Assembly (NCBI GenBank): GCA_020845695.1
Contig: JADLFG010000042.1
Coordinates: forward strand, 62,001-126,000
Length of the DNA stretch: 64,000 nt
Reading direction: 5' to 3'
DNA from: Thermoleophilia bacterium
GTDB lineage: Bacteria; Actinomycetota; Thermoleophilia; Gaiellales; Gaiellaceae
Shown here: piece after piece, positions 19,292-27,289 of the stretch
Numbering within the stretch: the first letter of the stretch is position 1
How the letters are laid out: each line of letters starts with the position of its first letter
Notes under the pieces: model-generated
What the model was told of the DNA's origin: nothing
Databases searched by the model: none
The model's input: the letters and a program-made list of their open reading frames with translations, nothing else
Translations under genes and position numbers: made by a program

Positions 19292-20642
19292 AGCGCTCCT
19301 CGGGGTTGCTGACGGGGGTGGGCCTGGAGACCGCCGGAGTCGCGTGGACGACCTCGCCGGCCTTGATCACCAAGCTGACCAGGTTGGTGCCGAACTGGTT
19401 GATGACGAGCTCGTGCGTCGGGACGTCCCAGAGGACGAGGTCCGCCTGCTTGCCCGCCTCGAGGCTTCCGATCCGGTCGTTGCGGCCGAGCGAGACTGCT
19501 GCGTTGATGGTGCTCATGTTCCAGATCTCGGCGTACCCGAGCCTGTACAGGCGCGCGGCGGCCTGCATCACCGCCTGCATGGACAGGGTCGGGCTGCTGC
19601 CGGGGTTGTAGTCCGTGGCCAGGGCAACGAGCGCGCCGCCGTTGACGAGGCGGCGGAAACGCTCGCCGAGCCAGGCGTGCGGCGCCTCGCCCCAGGAGGT
19701 CGGGCCGGGATCCCTGACGAGCGCGAACGTGTGGTAGCTGACCGTGGGCAGCAGGATCGCCACCGTTGGTGAGTCAGCGAACATCGCGATCGCCCGGTCT
19801 GAGACGTATTCCAGGTGGTCGGCGGAAGCCGCGCCGAACCCGATCGCGAGCTCCGCCCCTTCCCGCGGCCCGGTCTGGTCCGCGTGGACGCGGAGGCCGA
19901 ACCCCAGCTCGCACGCCGCCGCGGCGATCCGCTCGCACTCGCGGCGGGTGAATCCGATCGGATCGCAACAGACGTCGCAGTACTCCGCTACCCGTCGCGC
20001 CCGCCCCAGCTCCGCGATCACCTCCTCCACGAAGGCGCGGTGGGTGGCCGGGCCCGGGCTGACATGAGCGCCCAGGTACGTGACGGCGAGCTCCACCGGG
20101 TGTTCGGTCGCGGCCAGCGCCTCGAGCAGGCGGAGCTCATCGGCCGGGCTCTGGCCGTAGCCTGACTTGGCTTCCGCGGTGGTGGTACCGTGGGCGAGCA
20201 TCGTGTCGAGCCGGGTCAGGATCCCGTGAGCGAGCTGCTCGGTGGACGCGGCTGCGGTCGCCCGGCGGGTCGCCGCGATACCGTGCTCGGCGCCCGGGCA
20301 CGTCCGAGCACCGAGGACCCGCGCGCCCCACTCGAGATGCCGGGTGCCCGCGTGAACCAGGTGCGTGTGCGGGTCGACGAGTCCGGGAGTGACCAGGCGG
20401 CCGGTCGCGTCGAGCGTCGTTCGCCCGGCGAATCGGCGCTCGAGCTCGGACGTCTCGCCGACCGCCACGATCCGGCCGGCATCGACTGCGACGGCGCCGT
20501 CGGCGATCACCTCGACGCGTTCGAGGTCGTCGCCACGGGCGCCCCGACCTGTCCCGACGCGGCAGGTCAAGAGCTCGCTCGCGTGGGTGATCAGGAGTTC
20601 CACGGGCGCCGCGCCCGTGCGATTGGACAGGGCGTCCGGCAT
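19263..20642 (-). CDS. hutI: Imidazolonepropionase
   Basis: A 459-residue amidohydrolase matching imidazolonepropionase, which opens the imidazolone ring of 4-imidazolone-5-propionate to N-formiminoglutamate. Metal and substrate motifs are present: DPHTHLVHAGTR (His-x-His ligands), TAEAKSGYGQ, VTYLGAH, LRVHADQ, ASADHLEYVSD and VALATDYNPGSSP. It is somewhat longer than the usual 400-420 residues because of an extended N-terminus. The ATG at 20640-20642 gives MPDALSNRTG; a GTG at codon 14 (VELLITHASELL) fits the family start better. It is the first gene of the operon, reading away from the divergent IclR regulator. The presence of hutI commits the pathway to an imidazolone-type intermediate. 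Confidence 0.9.
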   Translation of the reverse strand: MPDALSNRTGAAPVELLITHASELLTCRVGTGRGARGDDLERVEVIADGAVAVDAGRIVAVGETSELERRFAGRTTLDATGRLVTPGLVDPHTHLVHAGTRHLEWGARVLGARTCPGAEHGIAATRRATAAASTEQLAHGILTRLDTMLAHGTTTAEAKSGYGQSPADELRLLEALAATEHPVELAVTYLGAHVSPGPATHRAFVEEVIAELGRARRVAEYCDVCCDPIGFTRRECERIAAAACELGFGLRVHADQTGPREGAELAIGFGAASADHLEYVSDRAIAMFADSPTVAILLPTVSYHTFALVRDPGPTSWGEAPHAWLGERFRRLVNGGALVALATDYNPGSSPTLSMQAVMQAAARLYRLGYAEIWNMSTINAAVSLGRNDRIGSLEAGKQADLVLWDVPTHELVINQFGTNLVSLVIKAGEVVHATPAVSRPTPVSNPEERYVGHAAQPG

Positions 20643-20701
20643 CTGTCAAAGTTCGTAATGAAAACACATTGCTGCTACATGAAATCACACGGATAGACAC
20701 C
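20643..20701. promoter_or_regulatory. Divergent hutI/iclR control region with 21-bp-spaced direct repeats
   Basis: This short AT-rich stretch separates the minus-strand hut-like operon from the plus-strand regulator. It contains ATGAAAACACA at 20658-20668 and ATGAAATCACA at 20679-20689, eleven-base near-identical direct repeats exactly 21 bp apart, two turns of the helix. IclR regulators usually control the divergent operon and themselves, so these are the best candidates for its binding sites. The repeats assume that the regulator starts at TTG 20702 rather than the earlier TTG at 20669. Confidence 0.45.
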
Positions 20702-21433
20702 TTGGCAAGGCAGGAGACAGGTAGCGATGAGAGCGGGGCGGCCAAGAAAGCGCCGACCTCGACGCGGGCCGTCGACCGGGCGCTCTCGCTGCTCGTCGAG
20801 GTCGCGGCCGGGGACGGGCTCGGCCTGGTCGAGCTGGCCCGGCGCGTTGAGTTGTCGCCGGCCACCGCGCTGCGGTTGCTGCGAACGCTCGAGGCGGCCG
20901 ACTTCGTCTCCCGAGACGAGAACGGCGCCTACTTCGGCGCGGGCCGTCTCGTCGAGATCGCGGTCAACTTCATGAGTCAGAACCCCCTCTACCGGGCCGC
21001 CGACGCGCACCTCGAGGCGCTCCGCGACGAGCTGGACGAGTCGGCCTACCTCGGAGTCCGGGGCCCGGGGGACACCGTGCTATACGCGCGCCTCGCCGAG
21101 TGCCACCAGACGATCCGCCACCGTGTCTGGCTGGGCAAGACCGTCCCGTTGCACGGCAGCGCGATCGGTGCCGCCATCCGGGGAGAGGTCGACCCGGGGA
21201 AGGGCTACGTGGTCTTCCGGCGGACGGTGGAGGACCAGGTCTCCGCGATCGCGGCGCCGGTCCGGTGGGGTGACGGCGGGATTGCCGGGGCGATCAGCGT
21301 CGTCGGACCGACGTACCGGATCCCCGACGACCGGGCCGAGCTGATCGGGCGGCGTGTTGCCGAGCACGCCCAGGCGCTCTCCCATGAGCTCGCCGGAAGG
21401 GCTCCGGCCCTCGTCGCGGGCGGCAAACCCTGA
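20702..21433 (+). CDS. IclR family transcriptional regulator
   Basis: About 243 residues. The N-terminal winged helix reads TSTRAVDRALSLLVEVAAGDGLGLVELARRVELSPATALRLLRTLEAADFV, typical of IclR. The C-terminal effector domain follows (ESAYLGVRGPGDTVLYARL, then a central LHGSAIGAAIRG and EDQVSAIAAPVRWGDGGIAGAISVVGP). IclR proteins usually sense small acids and regulate catabolic operons. The start is uncertain: TTG 20702 gives a normal-length protein and leaves the repeat-bearing region free, while TTG 20669 adds eleven residues. It sits between the hut-like operon and the M20/thiolase run, and 25 bp upstream of M20a, so it may govern both directions. Confidence 0.88.
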   Translation: MARQETGSDESGAAKKAPTSTRAVDRALSLLVEVAAGDGLGLVELARRVELSPATALRLLRTLEAADFVSRDENGAYFGAGRLVEIAVNFMSQNPLYRAADAHLEALRDELDESAYLGVRGPGDTVLYARLAECHQTIRHRVWLGKTVPLHGSAIGAAIRGEVDPGKGYVVFRRTVEDQVSAIAAPVRWGDGGIAGAISVVGPTYRIPDDRAELIGRRVAEHAQALSHELAGRAPALVAGGKP

Positions 21434-21458
21434 GAAACCCACAGCCGAAAGGAACGAC

Positions 21459-22676
21459 ATGGCCACCGTCGACGACGACCTCCTACTCAGCCAGCGAGCT
21501 CGCCAGCTCCTCGCCTGGATCGACGAGCACGAGCAGGACTACGTCGACTTCCTCGCCGACTTCCTGCGGGTGCGCAGCGTCTGGGGCGACGGCAAGCACC
21601 TCACCACCGCCGCCGAGATGGTCGCCGGCGCCCTGCAGGACGTCGGGGTGCCGGCCCGTCTCACCCGGTGCGGCACGGACGGCATGAAGAACGTCCAGGC
21701 GCTGTACGGACCGGCAACGGATGACGGACTGATCTTCAACGGCCACATGGAGGTGTACCCGCCGTCCACCTCGTGGACGCGGGATCCGTTCTGCGGCGAC
21801 GTCAGCGAGGGACGGATCTACGGCGTCGGGGTCTCGGACATGAAGTCCGGGACCGCGGCGATGGCAATGGCCGTCACGGCGCTTGCCGCGACCGGCGTCT
21901 CGCCCGAGCGCGGCATCACGCTTCTGACCGTCCCCAACCACTACGAGGGCGGCGAGGGGACACGCCAGGCGCTCCGCGACGGGCTGAAAGCGCGCTACGC
22001 CATCAACGGCGAGCCCAGCGACCTGATGGTCCTGCTCGGCCAGCGCGGAATCGCCTACGTCCAGGCGCGGGTCCGGGGCCGGGCCTCACACACCGCGGCC
22101 CTCGACATCGGCGTCAACGCCATCGACCGGGCCAGCCGGTTCGTGCGCGAGGTGCTGGACATGCCCATCACGGGCCTGGACGGGTCGGTCCTGGACGCCC
22201 AGAAGATCTGCAACGTGGCGCAGATCTCCGGCGGCGTGGCCCACAACCTCGTCCCGGAGATGTGCGACGTGACCTTCGACTTCCGGTTCCCGCCGGAGCA
22301 GGACCAGGACTGCGTCCTGCGCGACGTCCGCGCCGCGGCTGAGCGGGCCCTCCCCGACTTGGACGAGTTCCCGGTCGAGATCGCCCTGGAGCACACCTGC
22401 GTGAAGAACCCCCGCAGCTCGCTGCGGATCCCCGAAGACGCCCGGATCATCACCACCCTGAGCCGGGCCCATGAGCAAATGGCACGAACGCCGGCCCACT
22501 CGGGCTGCCACAACGCCTGGCCGGACACCCCCATCTTCTGGGAGGCCGGAATCGAGGCGGCGACCTACGGACCGGGGTCGATGGACTGCTATTGGGACGA
22601 CGAGTCGGTGGTGGTCGCCGACTACCTCGCCGCGATCCGCACGTACGCCCTGGCCGCGCTCGAGCTCGCGTGCTGA
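21459..22676 (+). CDS. M20 family metallohydrolase-like protein with altered catalytic residues
   Basis: A 405-residue protein of the M20 (ArgE/DapE/CPG2) fold. The ATG is chosen because GAAAGGA precedes it at good spacing. Conserved elements are NGHMEVYPPS, GVGVSDMKSGTAAM, INGEPSD and ASHTAALD. Several catalytic positions differ from active members. The HxD clamp is H-M-E; the Asp-Glu-Glu segment carrying the general-base Glu reads NHYEGGEGT, leaving only the second Glu; the final His ligand before DES is Tyr (CYWDDES). It may be a divergent hydrolase with unusual metal use or a binding protein. It pairs with the canonical M20b, whose ATG overlaps this stop by one base. Confidence 0.82.
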   Translation: MATVDDDLLLSQRARQLLAWIDEHEQDYVDFLADFLRVRSVWGDGKHLTTAAEMVAGALQDVGVPARLTRCGTDGMKNVQALYGPATDDGLIFNGHMEVYPPSTSWTRDPFCGDVSEGRIYGVGVSDMKSGTAAMAMAVTALAATGVSPERGITLLTVPNHYEGGEGTRQALRDGLKARYAINGEPSDLMVLLGQRGIAYVQARVRGRASHTAALDIGVNAIDRASRFVREVLDMPITGLDGSVLDAQKICNVAQISGGVAHNLVPEMCDVTFDFRFPPEQDQDCVLRDVRAAAERALPDLDEFPVEIALEHTCVKNPRSSLRIPEDARIITTLSRAHEQMARTPAHSGCHNAWPDTPIFWEAGIEAATYGPGSMDCYWDDESVVVADYLAAIRTYALAALELAC

Positions 22677-23995
22677 TGAGCCCCGGCACCGCCGCCCCCG
22701 CCTCCAGCCCGGTGGTGGGGGCAGGTCCCGGCGTCGCCGAGATCTGCAGCACCCTGATCCGGTTCGACACCTCCAATCCGGGCGGGGTGGAGCGCGCGGC
22801 CGCCGAGTACGTCGCGGGCTTCCTCGCGGATCTCGGCCTGGAGCCCGTGGTCTTGGAGTGCGAGCCGGGCCGCTCGAACGTCGTCGTGCGGCTTCCCGGG
22901 GTCGACCCGACCGCGCCGGCGCTGCTCGTCCACGGTCACCTGGACACGGTCCCGGCCGTCGCCGACGACTGGACGCACCACCCGCAGAGCGGGGAGATCG
23001 CGGCCGGCCAGGTCTGGGGCCGCGGCGCGGTTGACATGAAGCACGCCGTCGCGATGGACCTCGCGGCGGTGGCGGAGCTGGTCGCTCGCGGCCGGCGGCC
23101 GCGCCGTGACATCGTCCTCGCCTTCGTGGCCGACGAGGAGACCGGTGGCCAGGCGGGCGCGCGCTTCCTGGTGCACGAGCACCCGGAGCTGTTCGAGGGC
23201 TGCCGGGTCGCGATCGGCGAGGTCGGCGGCTTCAGCATCCCAGCGCTCGACGGCACCCCGACCTTCGCGGTATCCGTTGCCGACAAGGGACTGCGCTGGT
23301 ACGAGCTGCGACGCCGCGGGGTCGCGGGTCACGGCAGCATGCTGGCGAAGGACAACCCGATCACCGGTCTGGCGGCCACCCTGCAAGAGGTGGCCGGAGC
23401 CGTGGACGAGCTGATCGTCCTCGAGCCGATGAGACTACTCGCCGAGGCGGTGGCGGGCCGCGCGGTCGAGCAGCCGGAGGAGGTTCGCGCGATCCTGCTC
23501 GCTCACACCGGGGCCTTCGCGCCGCTGCTCGCCGCGGCCCTGCGCAACACGGTCAACGTCACCCGCGTCGGTGGCGGCTACAAGGACAACGTCATCCCTT
23601 CCGACGCCTGGGCCCGGCTGGACTGCCGCTACCTGCCCGGCCACGAGGAGCGGCTGCACCGGGTGCTCGTGGAGGCCCTGCCCGAGCGGGCATCGCTCGA
23701 GCTGGTCAGGCGCAGCCCGGCCACGGAGCCGGACCACGCGAGCCCGTGGTTCGAGCACCTCGCGGCGTCGCTGCGCGCGGTCAGCCCGGCAGCCCGCGTC
23801 GTGCCGTACGTGTTCAGCGGGGGCACGGACAACAAGTGGTTCGCCGAGCTGGGCCTGGCGACGTTCGGCTTCACCCCGCTGTCGCTGCCCGCCGGCTTCG
23901 ACTTCCCGGCCATGTTCCACGGGGTCGACGAGCGGGTGCCGATCGAGAGCCTGGAGTTCGGCGTCCGGGTGCTGACCGAGCTCCTGGCGCTCTGA
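22676..23995 (+). CDS. M20 family metallohydrolase (deacylase/dipeptidase type)
   Basis: A 439-residue zinc-dependent amidohydrolase of the M20 family with an intact site: VHGHLDTVPA (His ligand and Asp clamp), GRGAVDMKHAVAM (bridging Asp), FVADEETGGQAG (general-base Glu plus Glu ligand), IGEVGGF (Glu ligand), the dimerisation/lid His in RGVAGHGSMLAKDNP, and the last His in MFHGVDERVP. Family members remove N-acyl groups from amino acids or split dipeptides. Its place between a regulator and a CoA-ester pathway suggests that it frees an acid from an amide conjugate, which is inference. The start follows TGATG coupling to M20a. Confidence 0.88.
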   Translation: MSPGTAAPASSPVVGAGPGVAEICSTLIRFDTSNPGGVERAAAEYVAGFLADLGLEPVVLECEPGRSNVVVRLPGVDPTAPALLVHGHLDTVPAVADDWTHHPQSGEIAAGQVWGRGAVDMKHAVAMDLAAVAELVARGRRPRRDIVLAFVADEETGGQAGARFLVHEHPELFEGCRVAIGEVGGFSIPALDGTPTFAVSVADKGLRWYELRRRGVAGHGSMLAKDNPITGLAATLQEVAGAVDELIVLEPMRLLAEAVAGRAVEQPEEVRAILLAHTGAFAPLLAAALRNTVNVTRVGGGYKDNVIPSDAWARLDCRYLPGHEERLHRVLVEALPERASLELVRRSPATEPDHASPWFEHLAASLRAVSPAARVVPYVFSGGTDNKWFAELGLATFGFTPLSLPAGFDFPAMFHGVDERVPIESLEFGVRVLTELLAL

Positions 23996-24002
23996 GGGCG
24001 TC

Positions 24003-24758
24003 GTGCCGGCGAGCCAGCAGATGGCCTGGGAGCTCCTCCCCGCCCTGGGGGCGGCGGAGGTCTCGTCGGTTCCGGGGGCGACCGGCCCCTGGCCGGCCTC
24101 GGCGGGTGTGCTCGTCGAGGCGATCCGCCCGCCGGGCGCCACCGAGCCGGCCGCCCTGGCGATCCGGAAGCCCCGGTCGGCCGGGAGCCCCTCGCGGCTC
24201 GACGCGGTGCTGGTGCGCCGCGAGGCGGACGCCGGTGGCAGCGCCGTCCTGCACCAGGCGCTGACGCTGGTCGACGCGGCTGGCGAGACAGTCGGCGAGG
24301 GCCGGGTGAGCTGGTGGACGGACTCGACCCTCCCGGCGGCGGTCGCCGAGGCCTGGCGGCGCTGTGACGTTGGCACCGCGACCTGGGGCCGCGCTCTCGG
24401 CGCCCGGCTCGAGGAGCGCCCGGGCTTCGCCGACATGACGCGTTCCTTCGACGGCACGATCGGCCTCGGTGCCGAGGACCGGGAGGTCCAGCTGCGGATC
24501 TACCGCGGCCGCGTGCTCGAGGCCGTGCCGAAGACGCTCGAGGGTGCGACGTTCTCCGTCGCGGGCAGCGACCTGGCCTGGACGCGGTTCCTACTCTCCG
24601 GGCGCGACGACTTCGTCCGCCGGACGAGCGCGGGAGAGTTCAACGCGCGTGGGAGCAGCTTCCAGTACCTGCGCATGTTCAAGACCGTCGCGACGATGGT
24701 CGTGGAGGCCAGGCGGATGTGGGAGGAGGAGACGCGTGCACTCGGCCAGGTACCTTGA
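24003..24758 (+). CDS. SCP2 sterol-binding-like domain protein
   Basis: A 251-residue protein. The C-terminal half (about 140-245) resembles SCP-2/sterol-transfer domains: SFDGTIGLGAEDREVQLRIY, then EGATFSVAGSDLAWTRFL, FVRRTSAGEFNARGSSFQYLRMFKTVATMV. These bind lipids or acyl-CoA in a hydrophobic tunnel. The N-terminal half (LVEAIRPPG...LVRREADAGGSAVLHQALTLVDAAGETVGEG) is beta-rich and unrecognised; a hot-dog-like fold is possible. The GTG start is 7 nt after M20b, and the end overlaps the next gene by 23 bp. In this run it probably presents a hydrophobic substrate to the downstream CoA-ester enzymes. Confidence 0.65.
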   Translation: MPASQQMAWELLPALGAAEVSSVPGATGPWPASAGVLVEAIRPPGATEPAALAIRKPRSAGSPSRLDAVLVRREADAGGSAVLHQALTLVDAAGETVGEGRVSWWTDSTLPAAVAEAWRRCDVGTATWGRALGARLEERPGFADMTRSFDGTIGLGAEDREVQLRIYRGRVLEAVPKTLEGATFSVAGSDLAWTRFLLSGRDDFVRRTSAGEFNARGSSFQYLRMFKTVATMVVEARRMWEEETRALGQVP

Positions 24759-25548
24759 GGTCGCGGGCCAGCACGTCTTCGCCGAGTGCTGGCCGGGCGA
24801 GCGCGGCGTCGTCCTGTGCATCCACACGGCCGGGCAGAGCGGGGCCCAGTACCGCCACGCGGCTCCGTCGCTGGCCCGGCACGGATTCGACGTCATCGTC
24901 GTCGACCTGCCTGGTCACGGGCGGTCCGAGCCCGTCCCGGGTCGTCCGGTCGACGACCTGGGCTGGTATGCCGGGTGGTGCGTGGAGTTCCTGGCCGCGT
25001 GGGGAGCCGAGCCTGCCTGGCTGCTCGGCTGCTCGATCGGCGGTGCGATCGCCCTCGACATCGCCACCCGGCCGCAGGCACGGGTGCGTGGGGTCGTCGC
25101 GCTGAACCCGTCAGGAGTGCTCGGCGGCGCGGACGGGTGGGTCCCGCGTAGCCCGCTGCTCGAGGACGCCGGCTCGCCGAGCATGCGCGAGCGCACCTAC
25201 CTCGGGACGGTGGACGCGTGCGGTAGCGCCGTGTCTCCGTCGGCCGTGGAGACGATCGCGCGGATGCATTGCCGGGAGGACTGGCACATCACCGCGTCCG
25301 ACATCCACGGTGCTTTCGGCCACGACATCCGCTCGTCGCTCGGCGCCGTCTCGTGCCCCGTGTACCTCGCGACCGGCGAGGAGGACTACTTCGTGCCGCC
25401 GCAGCGGGTCCGCCGGATCGCCGAGCTGCTCCCCCACGCTCGCTTCGAGGTGCTCGCCGGGATCGGTCACTACCCGATCGAGGAGCTCCCCGATCTCGGC
25501 GCCCTGGTCGACCGCTGGATCCGGGTCCTGGAGGGCGAAGGACGATGA
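24736..25548 (+). CDS. Alpha/beta hydrolase
   Basis: A 270-residue alpha/beta hydrolase with a complete triad: nucleophile elbow LLGCSIGGAIAL, acid in ATGEEDYFVPP and His in GIGHYPIEELP. It also has VVLCIHTAGQSGAQY at the oxyanion hole and VVDLPGHGRSEP. Related enzymes are esterases, C-C hydrolases of meta-cleavage pathways and thioesterases; the substrate is not evident. The GTG at 24736 is preceded by GGGAGGAGG at a suitable distance, which selects this start despite the overlap with the SCP2-like gene. The stop overlaps the thiolase start (ATGA). Confidence 0.87.
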   Translation: MHSARYLEVAGQHVFAECWPGERGVVLCIHTAGQSGAQYRHAAPSLARHGFDVIVVDLPGHGRSEPVPGRPVDDLGWYAGWCVEFLAAWGAEPAWLLGCSIGGAIALDIATRPQARVRGVVALNPSGVLGGADGWVPRSPLLEDAGSPSMRERTYLGTVDACGSAVSPSAVETIARMHCREDWHITASDIHGAFGHDIRSSLGAVSCPVYLATGEEDYFVPPQRVRRIAELLPHARFEVLAGIGHYPIEELPDLGALVDRWIRVLEGEGR

Positions 25549-26711
25549 GTATCCGGGGGCGCGCCTACATCGTCGGGGCGAACGAGCACCCCGGGCGCGA
25601 GATCACCGACCAGAGCGTCGCCGAGATCCAGGCCCAGGTCGCGCTGACGGCTCTGGCCGACGCGGGGCTTTCGAGCCACGACGTGGACGCCTTCTGCTGC
25701 GACTGCGACGCCCCGGGCGTGGGGCCGCTCTCGATGATGGAGTACCTCGGCCTGCAGTGCCGGTACTTCGACACCACCGAGACCGGCGGCGCGTCGTACC
25801 TCTCCCATGTCGGCCACGCCGCCGCCGCGATCGCCGCCGGCAAGTGCGAGGTCGCCCTGATCGTGATGGGCGGTCGCCCGCGTACGCTGCGGCTCGCCTC
25901 CGGCCCCAGCCTCGCGGGCGCTCCCGAGTCCGACTACGAGACGCAGTGGGGGATCACGGACACGGTGCAGAACTACGCGCTGACCGCGATGCGGCACATG
26001 CACGAGTTCGGCACCACCGGTGCCGATCTGGCCCAGATCAAGGTGGCCGCCTCGGTTCACGCTCAGCACAACCCAAACGCCTTTCTGCGCCAGGTCGTCT
26101 CGGTCGACGAGGTGCTCGAGTCGCCCATGGTCAGCGATCCGCTGCACCGCCTCGACTGCTGCGTAATGACCGACGGCGGCGGCGCGGTCGTGGTCGCGAG
26201 CGAGCGCGTCGCCCGCGAGCTCGGGCGCACCCGGGTCAAGGTCCTCGGCCACGGCGAGGCCCACAAGGGAACCGACGCCGGCCGCATCGACCTGACCAGC
26301 ACCGCCGCCGTGCGGTCCGGCCGCGATGCCTTCGCCGAGGCCGGCCTGACGCCGCGCGACGTCGACTACGCCTCGCTGTACGACTCGTTCACGATCACCG
26401 TCCTCCTGGCGCTCGAGGACCTCGGCTTCTGCGAGAAGGGCGAGGGCGCCAGGTTCGTCCAGGACGGCTCGCTCGTCGCGCCGCTCGGGCGGCTGCCGAT
26501 CAACACCGACGGCGGCGGCCTGTGCAACAACCAGCCGGACAACCGTGGCGGCATGGTCAGGCTGATCGAGGCCGTGCGGCAGCTTCGCGGCGAGGCGCAT
26601 CCGAAGCTGCAGGTCCCGGACTGCTCGATCGCGCTCGTGCACGGATCCGGCGGACGACTGGCCACGCGCAGCTCGGCCGCAACGCTGCTCCTGGGAAGTG
26701 AGGACGCATGA
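25545..26711 (+). CDS. Thiolase-like (lipid-transfer/retro-aldolase type) protein, copy 1
   Basis: A 388-residue thiolase-superfamily protein of the lipid-transfer-protein group. The usual nucleophilic Cys loop is absent (DTTETGGASYLSHVGHAAAAIAAG where thiolases have the Cys), while the C-terminal ASLYDSFTITVLLALEDLGFCEKGEG and LPINTDGGGLCNNQP are conserved. Relatives such as mycobacterial Ltp2 with its DUF35 partner cleave beta-hydroxyacyl-CoA side chains by a retro-aldol reaction instead of thiolysis. The next gene is such a DUF35 protein, overlapping by four bases, which supports that reading. Chain and substrate are unknown. Confidence 0.86.
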   Translation: MSIRGRAYIVGANEHPGREITDQSVAEIQAQVALTALADAGLSSHDVDAFCCDCDAPGVGPLSMMEYLGLQCRYFDTTETGGASYLSHVGHAAAAIAAGKCEVALIVMGGRPRTLRLASGPSLAGAPESDYETQWGITDTVQNYALTAMRHMHEFGTTGADLAQIKVAASVHAQHNPNAFLRQVVSVDEVLESPMVSDPLHRLDCCVMTDGGGAVVVASERVARELGRTRVKVLGHGEAHKGTDAGRIDLTSTAAVRSGRDAFAEAGLTPRDVDYASLYDSFTITVLLALEDLGFCEKGEGARFVQDGSLVAPLGRLPINTDGGGLCNNQPDNRGGMVRLIEAVRQLRGEAHPKLQVPDCSIALVHGSGGRLATRSSAATLLLGSEDA

Positions 26712-27124
26712 GTCAGACGTGGCCGCCCGGGACGCTGCAGGCCGGCCCGGAGGACCCGTTCTGGGGCGCGACCGCTCGCGGCGTGTTGCTGATTCCGCGC
26801 TGCGAGGAGTGCTCGGCCACGAGCTGGCCGCCGCGGCCGTTTTGCCCGTGCTGCGCCACGCAGCGGGCGCCGGTCCTCGTCCCCTCGGCGGGAGCGGGAA
26901 CGGTCTACTCCTACACGGTCGTCCGCAGGGCTCGCGGTGACTTCCGCGAGCTCGTGCCGTACGTCGTCGCCTACGTGGAGCTCGACGAGGGCCTGCGGCT
27001 GCTCTCGAACATCGCCGCCGCCGACCCGGAGTCCGTGCGGATCGGCCAGCGGGTCGAGGTCGTCTTCGACGAGCCGGGCGAGGACCCGGCAGCTCCGCGC
27101 CGTTACCGGTTTCGGCCGGCCTGA
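26708..27124 (+). CDS. DUF35 zinc-ribbon/OB-fold protein, copy 1
   Basis: A 138-residue partner protein of thiolase-like enzymes. It contains a rubredoxin-like zinc ribbon (RCEECSATSWPPRPFCPCC, four Cys ligands in two CxxC pairs) followed by an OB-fold (GTVYSYTVVRR...VPYVVAYVELDEGLRLLSN). In the Ltp2-ChsH2 complex a DUF35 domain holds the CoA ester and is required for aldolase activity. The ATG overlaps the stop of thiolase-like copy 1. A 165-bp gap follows, the only sizeable break in this gene run, and may contain an internal promoter. Confidence 0.88.
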   Translation: MSQTWPPGTLQAGPEDPFWGATARGVLLIPRCEECSATSWPPRPFCPCCATQRAPVLVPSAGAGTVYSYTVVRRARGDFRELVPYVVAYVELDEGLRLLSNIAAADPESVRIGQRVEVVFDEPGEDPAAPRRYRFRPA

Positions 27125-27289
27125 GCCCATGCCGAGCGTGGATCAGCTGCTCCTACGCCGGCGGGCCCCCGCTCCGGGCGGCGCGGTCGTGAGCGAACGT
27201 TGGCGCGGGGCGCCGCGAGCGGCGGCGCTATCCTGTGGCGCTGCCATCGGGGGCCGGGCGTGGCCGGCCGGCTTGATTGGAGGGTGCTT

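Noticed and set aside
12384..20642. Ordinary histidine utilisation operon
   Set aside because: hutH and hutG are missing, hutU is present twice with one altered copy, and three CoA-ester genes are interleaved by translational coupling.
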